A stretch of 64,000 bases of DNA, from assembly GCA_028641055.1 (NCBI GenBank), contig CM054063.1, forward strand, positions 177,760,756-177,824,755, in the 5' to 3' direction. Position 1 is the first letter of the stretch. Each line of letters begins with the position of its first letter. Below are positions 33,566-45,726 of this stretch, piece by piece. The position numbers and the translations under genes were made by a program. The stretch is from Alopecurus myosuroides. Its lineage: Eukaryota; Streptophyta; Magnoliopsida; Poales; Poaceae. Under the pieces are notes generated by a model that saw nothing but the letters and a program-made list of their open reading frames with translations, did no database searches and was not told the origin of the DNA.

Positions 33566-34056
33566 TGACGAAGGCATGGATCCTAGACCTCGCGGATAAG
33601 GACACCCCATCTCAAGCCCAAAGTTAAGGCCCAAGAAGAGGAACCCTTGGAATATCCTAGAAGGCCCACGTGAAGCCCACCCGCACTAACTTGCGGGTTA
33701 AGTTTGGAACTTGTAACCGAGCTAGGCTTAGAATTCGAGTCCTCTCCGGGTAAGGCTTGAGACCTGGCGACCTATATAAGGCGAGGAGAGCCACCGGTAA
33801 AGGGCCAAGCAACACCTCACCACCAAAACCTTGAATTCGAGTCTTTACTCTCGATTCGAGTACCACCATTGTAACCGATCTTTTCATCAATACAGATCGA
33901 CAAGAGGCAGGAGTAAGGGTTTTACCTCTACGAGGGCCCCGAACCTGGGTAAATCTCGCCCCCTGTGTAGCCGATGATTCCACCAGCGCTCATGGATTCT
34001 CCTAATCGAAACCCGATAGGATCACCTAAGGGATTTGTAGAGTCAGAGATTCGACA
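33566..34056 (+). repeat. 3' LTR of element D
   Basis: 491 bp; same ends as 12504-12995 and followed by GCATG. The ATG-started frame at the U5 end is open here too. Confidence 0.93.
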
Positions 34057-36777
34057 GCATGCCAAAAGTCAGAGGTGGGAAAATAACGGCCCTTTAGGAC
34101 TCGTGCACACAGTGAATCCGGCGCGATAAGAAGACGCCAAGCCTGCTTGGCTAACATCGCGTGGTTGAAGAGGGGGAGGTCGCGAAACCCCATACCCCCT
34201 AGATCCTTAGGCGTTGACAGCCAACTCCATGATCTCCAATGCAGTTTTTCTTTCCATCTTCTAAACCCCACCGATTATTTGAGATCACAGATTTGATTTT
34301 CTCGCAAGTAGCAATAGGTAACTGAAAAAAACTCATAACGAAAGTTGGAATTGCTTGGATCACCGATTTAATAAGTGTCTCATTTCCCGCCCTAGACAAC
34401 GGTCTCTCCGGTAAGCCATTGACATACTTCCAAATTCTGTCACAAATAAAGCTGAAGGTAGCTGTGGAGGAACGACCAACCGAGGTCGGCATTCCAAGAT
34501 AGAACTCATTCAGAGCTTCACACTGTACCCCCAATTTGCTCTTTACCCTGTCCTTCACCGTGTCTTCACAGTGATGACCAAAAAAGACCGAAGACTTCTC
34601 GAGATTAATCTTCTGGCCTGAGCCCTCGCAATAAGTTTTGAGAGTCCCCTGGAGAGATTCCACGCTCCTATTATCACTCCTTGCAAAGAAAATGCTGTCG
34701 TCGGCAAACAGTAAGTGGGGTATAGGGGGGCCGAGTCTACCATTCCGGATACCATAGAGCTCACCTCGAACCTCCCTTTGTTGCAACAAGCACGACAACC
34801 CTTCTGTGCATAAGAGAAACAAATATGGGCTAATTGGATCTCCCTGTCTGATTCCTCTGGATGGAATAACCGGCTCTGTTAGTTCACCATTGACCCTGAC
34901 GGCGTATCGTACACAAGTAACACACCGCATCACGGACTGAATCCAGTTGTGGTCAAAACCGAGTCTGCATAGGCAACCATAGAGATAATTCCACTCCACT
35001 CTGTCATACGCTTTCATCATATCAATCTTCAAAGCAAAGAATGGTTTCTTGGAATGTTGGTTACGAATAGTATGCAAACACTCAAAGGCAATTAAAGCAT
35101 TATCAGTGATTAGTCTTCCGGGCACAAAAGCACTCTGTTGCTCAGAAATAACAGCAGGGAGTATCACCTTAAGCCTATTTGCCAATACCTTGGAAGCGAT
35201 CTTGTAGAGGACGTTGCACAAGCTGATTGGGCGAAAATTCTTCAGTTGTTTTGGCTTTGCAACTTTTGGGATGAGAACTATAATTGAGTCACACAAACCC
35301 TCCGGGATATCTCCTCCACATAAGAAACTCCGAACAGCGGCACAAATATCCACACTAAAGAAATCCCAATGCGTCTGGTAGAACAACGCAGGGAAACCAT
35401 CCGGGCCAGGTGCCTTCGTGGGGCCCATCTGAAAAAGAGCATCCTCGATCTCCTTATCAGTATACGGTTTACATAATCCGTCATTCATCTCAGCCGTTAC
35501 TTTTGTAGGAATTGCCCCAAGGACTGCATCCACCGAATCACACGGGTCAGAGGAAAAAAGATGCCCATAGAAATCATGAACCATACCTTTTATCCCTTCC
35601 TGTGTCTCACACTTAGAGCCATCATCACGAACCAACATAGAGATTTTGTTGTTCTTTTCCGAGCTGATGCCCGTGCATGGAAAAACGAGGTATTGCGGTC
35701 ACCCTCGCGTAGCCATTCCACTCTAGATCGCTGACGTGCCATAATTTCCTCGCACTCGAACAGCTCGCACAACTCACGTTCCAGGGAACGTTCTTCTTCT
35801 AAGCCCGATGCCGAGACACCCTGGGACCGAAGGAGAGACAGCTGGTGCTCCAGCTTGCGGATTTTCTTCTGGATGGAACCGAACATGGTACGACTCCAGT
35901 CCTTCAACATCGGAGCCATATTGTTCAGGGTTGTCCATGTCGAAGCAAGAGAGGGCGCCCCCGCTCTTCTTGCCGACCATGCAGCTTCCAGGACCCCTTT
36001 ATAGTCTGGTGCCCTGCGCCACATTGCCTCATAGCGAAAGGAATGTGCAATGGGCTGCGTCTTCCCTCGCCGATAGTTCTTGTGCAGAGTAACCAGCACC
36101 GCATAATGATCCGAAGAGGTAGTCACCACATTATCAACACTGCAGTCTTCGAACAGGTGTAAAAAACTATCATTTGACACAGCACGATCCAGCCGCACCC
36201 TGACATGTGTGTCATTGCCCTGCCTATTCGACCAGGTGAACTTCGGGCCCTCAAACCCCAAATCTTTTAAGCCACAATCTTGGAGACAATCACGAAAAGC
36301 ACCTATTTGCGCCTCCGTCCTATCATGAGGTCCAATGTGCTCATCTTGACATAGTACTTCGTTGAAATCACCGCAACATAACCACGGACCAGTCCATCTT
36401 GTCCGTATCGAACGGAGGAGATCCCAAAACTCGTGACGTAAGTCACGCTTCGGCTCCCCATACACACAGGTAACACGCCAAACCTGACTATCCTCCATAG
36501 AAATTTTCGCATCAATGCATCTGTTGTTAAAACCCTCAATGGAAACAGTCATGGATGACAACCAAAAGAGGCCCAATCCTCCACTTAGGCTATTGCTGCT
36601 TACCGCGAAGCAACCCGAATATCCAAGCGACCACATGAAACCCCTCACTCTAGCCTCACACATCTTTGTTTCAGAGAGGAAGAGGAGGGATGGACGATGG
36701 GCTTTCACTAGATAGCGAAGCTCGCCAACTGTCGCATCCGTCCCTAGACCGCGACAGTTCCAGCATAGAAGACTCAT
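34057..36777 (-). pseudogene. LINE ORF2, N-terminal part: AP endonuclease and reverse transcriptase
   Basis: It starts at the ATG 36777 (MSLLCWNCRGLGT). The endonuclease keeps its usual residues: N in the first motif, E in SETKM, CGDFNEVL, LDRAVSN and SSDHYAV. RT follows with FRPISLCNVLYK, GIRQGDPISPYLF and the catalytic LLFADDSIFF. Two single-base losses, both in A runs on the coding strand, shift the frame: one near 35650, between endonuclease and RT, and one near 34245, after RT. The piece ends at the D insertion and is continued at 12503-11103. Confidence 0.88.
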
Positions 36778-36831
36778 TGTGTACGGCGGGTGTGCTCTGC
36801 AGCACCCGCCTGATCTGCCGATCGCTCAGTA

Positions 36832-38105
36832 TCACCTTTCTTCAGTTTTTTGTTTGAGTCCGTGCTTTCTCCCCTCCTTGTCAGAGAGGACTGCAGCCCC
36901 TTCATCCCTCGCGGCACTCTGATGGACCACAATGGCCAAAGCATTATGTGTAACCGTGGCTGCATACGGAGGGGATTTGGGACGGTAAACCAAGGAGGTT
37001 TTCCTTTTATTTCCCTCAAGCACATTACCATCTCCCCGGTTCACCTCCTTCTCCTTTCCTTTACCCGTCTTGGGGTTTGTTCGGCGAGGCTGTCGTTTCT
37101 TAACGGGAGAAGAAACCTCAGCTTCACTGCCCGTCTGCTTTTTCGATCCTCCCCCTGTAGCCGCAGAAAGATCAGTCCTAACCGTGGCCTGGGGTATAGA
37201 ACGTCCATGATCCGTGGACACTGAATCGCTCGATGAGCGTGCCGCAAATGCCTTCTTTCTCCTCTCATCCGGCGCACACATGCGATCAGCCGAATACGGC
37301 AACTTTCCTTCATCATCTCGCTCCCCCGGGGTCTTGCACTCAATAGAGGAATGACCCACAAGCCCACACGAGAAGCAGTAGTGTGGTAGGTGTTCGTACT
37401 GAACATCAAACCAGTCAGAGGTGTTACGGCGTTGAGAGGCTACCATGACTCCCCGCTTTAGCGGTTTATCGACGTCAACCTCGACTCTAACCCGCATATA
37501 GCTACCCCAGAATTTGCTAGCAGCATCGCAGTCCACCACTGGGACAGAACCCTCAATGCCTAGAGAACCAGCAATCGCCGCACCATGCCTCTTGTGCATG
37601 TATCCGAAAGGTAGATCAAGGATACGAGCCCAAATCTTCATCCCATTGAACTTCATGTCCTTTGGCCTCAAATCCACGTCGAACTCTCGGAGAAGAACCG
37701 CATGTTTGCCCACCACCCATGGGGGGCCATCCAGCACACGATCCTTGTCTCCCTTTGTACCGAACTCAGCGACAAACAAGTTATCACCCGCCGGGTTCAC
37801 CAACAAACCCCGTGGTTACCCCACGCCGGCCGGAGGGCTGCCGCGACCGTGCTGATGTGAAGTTTATTGGGCGCCAAGACCTTTCCGATGAGAGCCCACC
37901 TGGAGAAGGGAGCTCCCTCTAGGCCATCGTCCAACACAACCGCTGTCGCATCCGCCGCCGTCAACCGGAGCCGCCCCATCATCTCCGACACGTGATCGGA
38001 TCCGGCCATGGCCTCGATTGGAGAAACCAACCTCGTGGTTCCTGGAGCAGATCCATCTTCAACCACCGGTATTCCACTCCCATCCCCACCGGACGAGCCC
38101 ACCAT
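36832..38105 (-). pseudogene. LINE ORF1: DUF4283-like domain and CCHC knuckle
   Basis: The ATG is at 38105. The N-terminal ~190 residues match the DUF4283 type of plant LINE ORF1 (segments around GPPWVVGKHAVLLREF and WARILDLPFGYMHKRH). A zinc knuckle CFSCGLVGHSSIEC follows, then a basic Lys/Arg-rich tail (KKRQPRRTNPKTGKGKEKE). A single-base loss near 37815 splits the frame. The stop is about 54 bp upstream of ORF2, the usual tight spacing. The expected role is RNA binding in the LINE particle. Confidence 0.82.
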
Positions 38106-38352
38106 TGTCAACGACCTCAGATCTCGCGGCTAACCAAGGGTGGGCGGCAATCTAGGAGAACCCCTTTATCACCCCGAGTCAGCTTTGAGGCTAGAGATCG
38201 CGGAAGGCACGTTCGTCGGCCGGGAGAGCACAGAGAGGAGGTCGCGCCCACGGGCACAATCTCAGACGAAGCACCCAAAACCCTAGTTCGAGGCTTTCGC
38301 CATTGCGATCGCCCGTCCTAGGTTTCCGGAGCAAAAACTGGCTTGGCCCCGC

Positions 38353-38367
38353 GTGTGCCCTCTCTCT
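38353..38367. repeat. LINE target-site duplication, right copy
   Basis: Same 15-mer as 11059-11073, adjoining the 5' end of the LINE. The target is a CT-rich microsatellite, so the edge could shift by a few bases. Confidence 0.88.
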
Positions 38368-41300
38368 CTCTGTCTAGCAGCTAGCTCATTTCAAAACAAA
38401 AACTTCTAGCTCCCCCATGGTGCGCTGTTAGTGCTACTCTAGCTGCTGCTGCTACTTGGTGCTAGCTGATGATTTGCATGAGTTATAAAAACTGATCTTT
38501 TATGTTATAATTGAAACATTTGTGTTTTCTTTCATTGGCTATGTGCTGACACTGCTTTTACTGTAATTTATAAAAATATTGTCCTCCAGTCCTAGAATTG
38601 TTGAAATTTAGGGGCATCAGATACTTTGCACAACTCAATATAGTAAATAAGGATCACTGTGTTTGTCGTGTTCCTGGTTAGGCTTTAGCTCTGCGTCTTT
38701 CCGTACCCACACATGGTGCTCTGTTGATCGTGTTAGTGCGTCGCCTAGGCGGAGAAATATTTCTTCCTTATGTTTCTCGGCTTGTTGCATGAGAAAATCA
38801 TTTGAGGAAGCGGCAGCCTTGGAGACAGACCCATGGCACCCAAGGGGTGCTACTCCACAACCTTCCATAGGCTGCAGTTCCGGAGGGCAAGTAACCAACT
38901 CTTGTGTCAGATTCTCCCCAAGTTGCCAATGACCAGATGGTTCACGTCCACAATGATAGAGGGAGAGAGAGAGGGCACGCGGATTAGTGTTCTTGATTAC
39001 ATTTGTGAAAGCTCATTCATGGTTCATCAAATTGTTCGGATTACGAAAAATGTGTATTTGTGAAAGCTCATTCATGGTTCATCAAATTGTTCATAGGCTG
39101 CTCACATCCTGGAAGTTATTTCAATATTTGTACGGTTTCAAATCTTAAATATGTAATGATTTTCTTCCCTTCTTATGCAACCTATTATTTCTTAGTATAT
39201 GTTAGCATTGAGATCTTTTTACTAATGCAGTATGAACTTGAAGGCAAATATTTATGATTATTTCCATCCGTATATTCAACCAATTATTTCTTAATATTTG
39301 TGCAAGTCTGAACCGGAGTTTTTGCCATGCTCTTGGATATGCAACCGGACATAAATTTTACCTGTATGAGAAGGTAATTCTCCACTATACATTTTTTCCC
39401 GGAGATTCAATGATTTTTAAACATAGAATAATTGAGTAAAAAATTATGGGAAAATGTATCTAGGTATAATGAAGACTAGGAGCTCAGAAAGTTTACCACT
39501 TTGAGATCTGCATCACTATATAGCAATATGGTTTGAAGAGGGTATGAGTATAGTAGAAAACAGTTTACAAACCTATATGCATGCGCGAATTTCAGCAGTT
39601 CTTATTGTTTTTCGTGTTAGCAATCTATAGCCAATTGTTCTTTCTATGGTTTGCTCGGGGCCATATTACTGAATTGCTAGATGGTTACGTGCCTTAAGGT
39701 ATATTTCTTAATTTGAGTGACCCAACAAAGATGCGGTGAGGCGAGAACAACACAATGTGTTGGAGGCATTAACTTTTTTCTTTTCCTCGGGTTAGAATTT
39801 TGATTTGAAACTACTCCGTAAATATGTATATAGGCACCCTTTGAATATTTTCTAAACCTTTTTACTACCGTATGGAGTTTAAGAGCCTCAATATTTTGTT
39901 TGGGAGGTGTATCTTAATCAGAGTTTTGCTCATTAGTTATCCTTTGAGCACTATTGATACTAGATGATACCCCGCGCGTTGCTGCGTGAAAATATGCTCA
40001 AATTATTACCTATAAATAGGCCATTTAAGAGAAATAAACATGTATTTCTCATGGTTGTCAATGGAAGAAGGATAAATGGATCGACAAAATGTGTAGAAAC
40101 GGCTCAAAGTGCAAAATAACTGAAGTATAATGTGTTCCAATTGTTGTTTGATTCTCGTGTGGTTGTACAACTGTAAGGGCAATTATAGTCTTACAAAAAG
40201 CTAGTTATCTTCCTCTAAAAAAGCTAGTTATCTGTGTATTCCATATTAATAGCCATCACAATACACATCTCAACCGAACAAATATGTGTTGGTGTCAGTC
40301 CAGTCCTTTGAGACCTGTCTGATACTAAAAAGGGGAGAAATGGTGCAATATAGATAGAAGCCATCAATGTCAAGCGAGAGAGTAAGATATAGACTTTATA
40401 TAACTCTATTTTCCTTCACATGCTAGAGATTCTGCTTATTCAAAGAACTATATCAGCTCCAAATTTATTTCGCAAGTGGATGTAGTTGTTATCTTCAGAA
40501 TGAAGAAGTATGAAGAAGCTAGCTTCTTATTGAAATTTGACTCACATTACTATGTTAGTACGTGTGTAGTGCATATGAAGAACCTAAGGTTCAACTACAA
40601 AAGAAAATTCATTGCTCACATTTTATTTAGCTGGTAAGGTAACTAAAAATCTTTATGCTAGTGATTGTTCAATTCTTAAGCATGAATGATAACTCAAAGT
40701 AACATCTGTTTGTAATAGGATGATATACTCTAGTTGAAGCAAAAAATTGACGTTTATATATGTTCAGAATACACGAACGCCTAAGTTGCAACAAAAGCTG
40801 GTAATATATTGTTTAACGGGCTTTAATCATCAAAGGAAATAATATCGTAAATTGGAACAGCCGGATATCCGAAATATAATACAGGCATTGAAAACTAACA
40901 GTACGGCCAGAAGCCCAGAATACATGAACACCTAAACTGGAGTGTGATCAGCAAGATAGAAAGCAGATTACCTGGACGGTCATACGTATACGTATCTAGT
41001 GGGTAGTTATTCAGCCGCATCAAAACACCAAAGAAAGAGTCTGTACGGGGAGATCTAACATGGCAGCTGATCCACGGGTGATATCGTGAGAACATAAAAA
41101 ATACTTGGGTGAAAAATCTTCTTAAGTGATGGAGAAGGAGAGAAATTTGACAGGTAAATGATTCAGTGGGAAAATGAAATTAAACAGATTCCATAGTTCC
41201 ATACTTCCACGCGATGGAATCATGGAAAGGATAAATTACAAAAGCCATCAGGCTAAGAGATGTGATGGGAGCCGATAATTCACCAAATTGGAGCGATGCG

Positions 41301-41435
41301 TACGATGATATGAGCGGGGCACATAGGTGTGGTAGAGGAGAATGAAAATCAGTAGATGTATTTAAAGGCGAAGACCACCGATCGTTGGCATCCTTTGGTT
41401 TTACGACCATGAAAGAGGATGATTGATGTGATCTC
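38368..41435. other. Right part of the pre-LINE locus, no gene recognised
   Basis: About 3.1 kb, AT-rich. One minus frame (38898-38635, 87 codons) with a 'DALTRSTEHHVWVRKDAEL' tail looks like coding DNA, but I do not recognise the family and see no flanking exons. A GC-rich string 'gataccccgcgcgttgctgcg' near 39966 resembles ends of repeated grass elements; no partner end was found. Confidence 0.5.
39001..39092. repeat. 37-bp direct repeat
   Basis: ATTTGTGAAAGCTCATTC continuing through 'atggttcatcaaattgttc' occurs at 39001-39037 and 39056-39092, offset 55 bp, identical in both copies. Confidence 0.88.
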
Positions 41436-44400
41436 TGTCGCACCCGGACTTCTAGAGGATACTCACAGCCCGCTAAACAGTAGATAAATGGCTTACGGGG
41501 CATACCGGCACCCGCATCTCAATGTGAGCAGGCCAACACGTAAACGTGTGACAACCATTCTCTACTATCCATCGTCTGCGTAAACCATCCCATAGAAATC
41601 CGACTACTTCCATTGACGTACTTCATAACATACACACATGGTACGTCAACGGCATTTGAACAAGTGATATCACAACATATCTCTAAGACACAAAAGATGG
41701 AAATAAGTTGCAAATAGCTCTCACTAGAGCAGAGATAGCAAATACAATCATCCAGAGGACACATGTCCCAACAATTCATCATTACATCACAGCGGAAGCA
41801 TCCAAAATGTCTGAGTACAGACAAAATCCAAATAGGCCTAAGAGGCCGGAAACGAAAAGACGGAGCCCATCCACGATGTCTCGGATCCTGCCCGGGTCCG
41901 CTATCTACTCGTCAGCAACCTCGTCATACTCCACGTAGTAGCCACCATGGGGATCCTCGGAAACGTAGTCTGCGGAAACCACAGCCCCAAAGGGGTCAGT
42001 ACAGACAAGTACTGGCAAGCAAGACTCACAAGATACCAAAGTGTACCCGGCAACACCAAGTACAGATGCTTTGGGTTCAACGGAAGAATAGGTGACACAA
42101 AAGTACGGCAGCAGGCTGCTCTAACCAACTACAGAAACACGCTACAACTTCCGGCTAAAAGAAGGGGATGAGATAGCGTATCGTAACCAACTATAACTAA
42201 CCTCAAACAAACCCATCCTGGATCTCGCCCCCTTATCCAAAGAAGCAATCCGAGGATAACTCACACAGTTGGATTAATGATGGTTCAAGTAATTGTGTCA
42301 ATAAGACTATTACTAGTCAAGTTATCATTAGTTAGGTGTAAGTTGTTCTGAGTACTTGTTAGCCAGTACTTTCACCAAGTCATCCATAACCGCGGACAAC
42401 ACGGCTTCTCGAGAAGATTTAACCCTGCAGGGATGCACCAATTTGGCCGTACACGTAAGAATAACCCGCCAGATGGAATGCCTTCCACCAAGCGGGCACT
42501 CAACACAACTCAACTCTTCTTCGCATCAATCCCAAAGAACCCCGTGCAATTGAGCGCACGGCTAATCAAGCCCCACGAAGAAAAGGGGACCCACATAGCA
42601 CTCTAAGAACGTGTCTCCCTAAATGCCGACTACTAAAGTTTCCACCCTGGCCTCGGGTTCGTACCTGCATATGCGTGCGGCAAATGGAAAACCCGAACTA
42701 AATGAGGCGATTTGGACGAGATGCGGATCGAATCAAATTGAGGGGGGGGCGCCCATACACGCTTCCCATATGCGGATAGTGCGCTCATCATGGATCAGTA
42801 GACAAGACCCTTTTCCTAATTAGGGTCGACACTAGCAGGCCTCAAAACCACGCCGGGCCTCCTCCGGTGCCTTATCATCAAATTAGCATTACCTCTAACA
42901 TTAACAGGTTGATTGTTTAAACATCGAGCCCCAGAACATAATAAATATGGTAGCAGAAATAACGGACAGCAGACTCGAGCATAAACAACCCTAAACATGC
43001 TAGTAAGACAGAGACAACAAGCAATGGGGTTATAGGTGTGGAGGATAGGCTATTTCAGGGTTACAGGATAACATGTGATAGGATCGGAACACAAGCAACG
43101 AATCTTAAGGCTAGCAGAAATAGACAACGGAAAGTATCGATATCCAGTGTGGAAATGACACAATGGTTCATGTGAGTGAATACTTGCCTGCAAACTCAGC
43201 AGCCTGGTACTGAGCTAACTCCTCAGAAGTAGTGTCGTAAACCTCGTCTGTCTCAGCGTCGTCGTCTATCCAAGAAGAAGCAAACAAGCAACGCAGAGAG
43301 ACAAACAATCAATAACATGGCATAATGCAAAATCATGGGATGATGCATGTCAATTTAATTGATGCATCAAAATAAGCTAGTTGACATGATAACATGTTTA
43401 AATGGACCCATATGCAATTTGGATTGCATATGGAAAGCCCATGAATTAAGGTTGGATTAAATGATCTACAACTAATCATCATGTGTAAGTGAATTAGCAT
43501 GATGCATGGATGAGGAAAACAAAAAGAAAACAACAATAGCTTCAATTTGAAATGAAGTTTGCCAAGTTTGGAATTTTAATTATTAAGTTATGAAAATTTG
43601 CTTCTTAAAGGTGTTACACAAGCATTTATTGTTTTCACCAATTTTAATTGTTCAAAATAAACAACAAAGTTCATATTTGGAAAGAACACAATATTTTAGG
43701 TGGAATACATGTTTCAATTATTGAAAAAGGAATTAAGATGAATTAATTATGAATTAAACAAGTTTAAACAAGATTTAAATGAATTTAATTCAAGTTTGAA
43801 TTTATTTGAATTTTTTTATTTGTTCAAAACATTTAATAAAATTCATATTTGAAAAGTTTATACTTTTTTGGTTTGAAAACATATTTTATATGTTCAAAAA
43901 GAATTTAATTTGACCAAGTTATGAATTTAGCAATTTTAAATGATTTAAACAAGGTTTAAATTATTTAACCAAATTTAATTATTCAAAACAGGAAACAAAG
44001 TTTATATTTGGAAAGGTGGTTCAAATTAGCATGGAAAACATATTTTATATGTGACATTTGAATTAAATTTGAAATAGTTATGAATTTAATCAAATTTGTA
44101 ATGAGTTGTTTGAATTTGAATTTTACAACTATTTGAAATGTTCAAAACATAAAAAAAGGTTTTAAACATGTAGAGAATTGAATTTGGTTCAGGATACATA
44201 TTTTATTTATTTTATTTGAAGTTGAAATTCAAAAGATATTTGCAATTTGAAAACAGGGACTATTCTGTAAATAAAATGGACTTATATTGAAAAAGAAAAA
44301 AGGGGCAGAATGAATTACACCCCGCAGTGACCCAACCTGGGCCACTGCCAGCGGGCCCTGGCCACCGTGGCGCTGCGTGGCAGCTGACTGGGCTCCTGGG

Positions 44401-45690
44401 GTCACCTACAGGTGGGCCTGGGCGAGGGGATTTTAATCCCTAAAAAGGTTGCGCGCGGGGGGGCTCGAACCCGCGCCGCGGCGTGTGCGTGCAGTGCTGC
44501 TGTGCCACTGCGGTGTTGTTTGTTTCATGTCAGGTAGGAGGCGCACGCCGTTTTGAGGTTCAGTTAGCGGGTGTTAACTGAACTGAAATTCAGTTAACTG
44601 AATCCGACGAGGAGACGGTCGCCGGCGGCGAGCTGCAGCTGCTCGTGCTCGTGTGCGTTCAGGGACAGGTGCAGGGCAGAGAGGGGAGGAAGGGGTGGTG
44701 AGAGGTGGAGCTCACCGGGAGGTTTCGTGCTCGGGAGGAGGAGGTGCTCGACGGCGACTGTCGACGGCGGCGATAGCGAGGATGGCGGCGGCGTTGCAGG
44801 CCCTCCCCGTGCTCGCTGCGGTGTCGAGGAGGTAGATGGAACAGTGGGGACTCAGTTCCCGTGGCTAGCCAGGACGGTGGGGCATCGTAACGGCGGCGAT
44901 CACCAGAGATTCAGACGGTGGCGCTCGGTGGTGGTGCAGAGGGACAGAGAGGGGGAGCAGAGGGGAAAAAATGGCGACGGCGGCGCGAGGGAGAAGGAGG
45001 AGGGAGGACTAGGGCTAGGGGAGGAGCTCAGGCTAGGGTTATATGGAGGAGGGGAGGAGCTCGTGGCCGTTCCTCCCTCTATACGCCGACGTGGGCAGCT
45101 CCGATGAGCTGCCGTATAGAGGAGAGGGGCGAACAGGTAAGTGGCTATGGGCTGGGCCTGGGGGAGGTGGCCTGGGCCTGCTGCCTCTCCCCTCTACGTT
45201 TTTTTTTTGTTTCTTCTTTTTTTTTGCTGAAAAGAATAGATAGGAAAAGGAAAGAAAAGAAAGGTTTTAGGGGGTTTTAAAATTTGGGAAAATTTTTATG
45301 GTTTGTTAGTTACAAAAACCCCACTGTGCCAATGTTTGTTTTTGAAATTTTTGAAATTAGTTGTTGTTTGGAAATTCAAATGAGTTTGAGTGATTTTGGT
45401 GTTAAATGATTTATTGAAAATAAATAATTTGAATGGTTTGAACTTGCAAGCTATTGGAAACAATTTGATGTTTTGATTTTAATATTTCATTTGAAAATTG
45501 TGACAGCACAAGTATGAAACAAAGGTTTTGAAAATTTGGTTTGAAATTCATATTGAAAAGCAATGGAAAACAAATGAAAACAAAGGAAAACAAAAGGAAA
45601 AAAATGCAATGATCAAGATGCCATGATGCAAAACATAAAATAACAAAAAGCAAACATTCTAATGGATGTTTTCATACTTGGGATGTTACA
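41436..45690 (-). repeat. 3' LTR of element B (4255 bp)
   Basis: Minus reading starts TGTAACATCCCAAG and ends CCGGGTGCGACA. The polypurine run aaggggggcg lies just outside (45691-45704, minus). Differences from the right copy include a ~20-bp indel near 41920-41945 and a G-run length change near 42745. Confidence 0.9.
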
Positions 45691-45726
45691 AAACGCCCCC
45701 CTTGAAGGAATCGCGCCCCGAGATTC

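Larger units (their letters stand above)
12504..34056 (+). mobile_element. Element D: Tat-lineage gypsy retrotransposon with antisense gene, split by C
   Basis: LTRs at 12504-12995 and 33566-34056, target duplication GCATG at 12499-12503 and 34057-34061. The interior has gag, protease, RT, RNase H, a second archaeal-type RNase H and integrase in one frame, then a minus-strand gene. The second RNase H and the antisense gene place it in the Tat group. Removing C leaves about 12.8 kb. The LTRs differ at roughly 14 of 491 positions by eye, so the insertion is not recent. Confidence 0.93.
11074..38352 (-). mobile_element. Element H: L1-type plant LINE, full length, split by gypsy element D
   Basis: A 15-bp target duplication GTGTGCCCTCTCTCT is present at 11059-11073 and 38353-38367. 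On the minus strand the element starts at 38352, has ORF1 (DUF4283-like plus CCHC), ORF2 (endonuclease, RT, Cys-rich, RNase H), an AATAAA signal (minus, 11094-11099) and a short poly-A (T run 11074-11080). Without D it is about 5.7 kb. The coding parts carry three single-base frameshifts, so this copy is inactive. Confidence 0.9.

Noticed and set aside
39960..39990. gataccccgcgcgttgctgcg as a transposon end
   Set aside because: Looks like a repeated grass motif, but no inverted or direct partner is present in the window.
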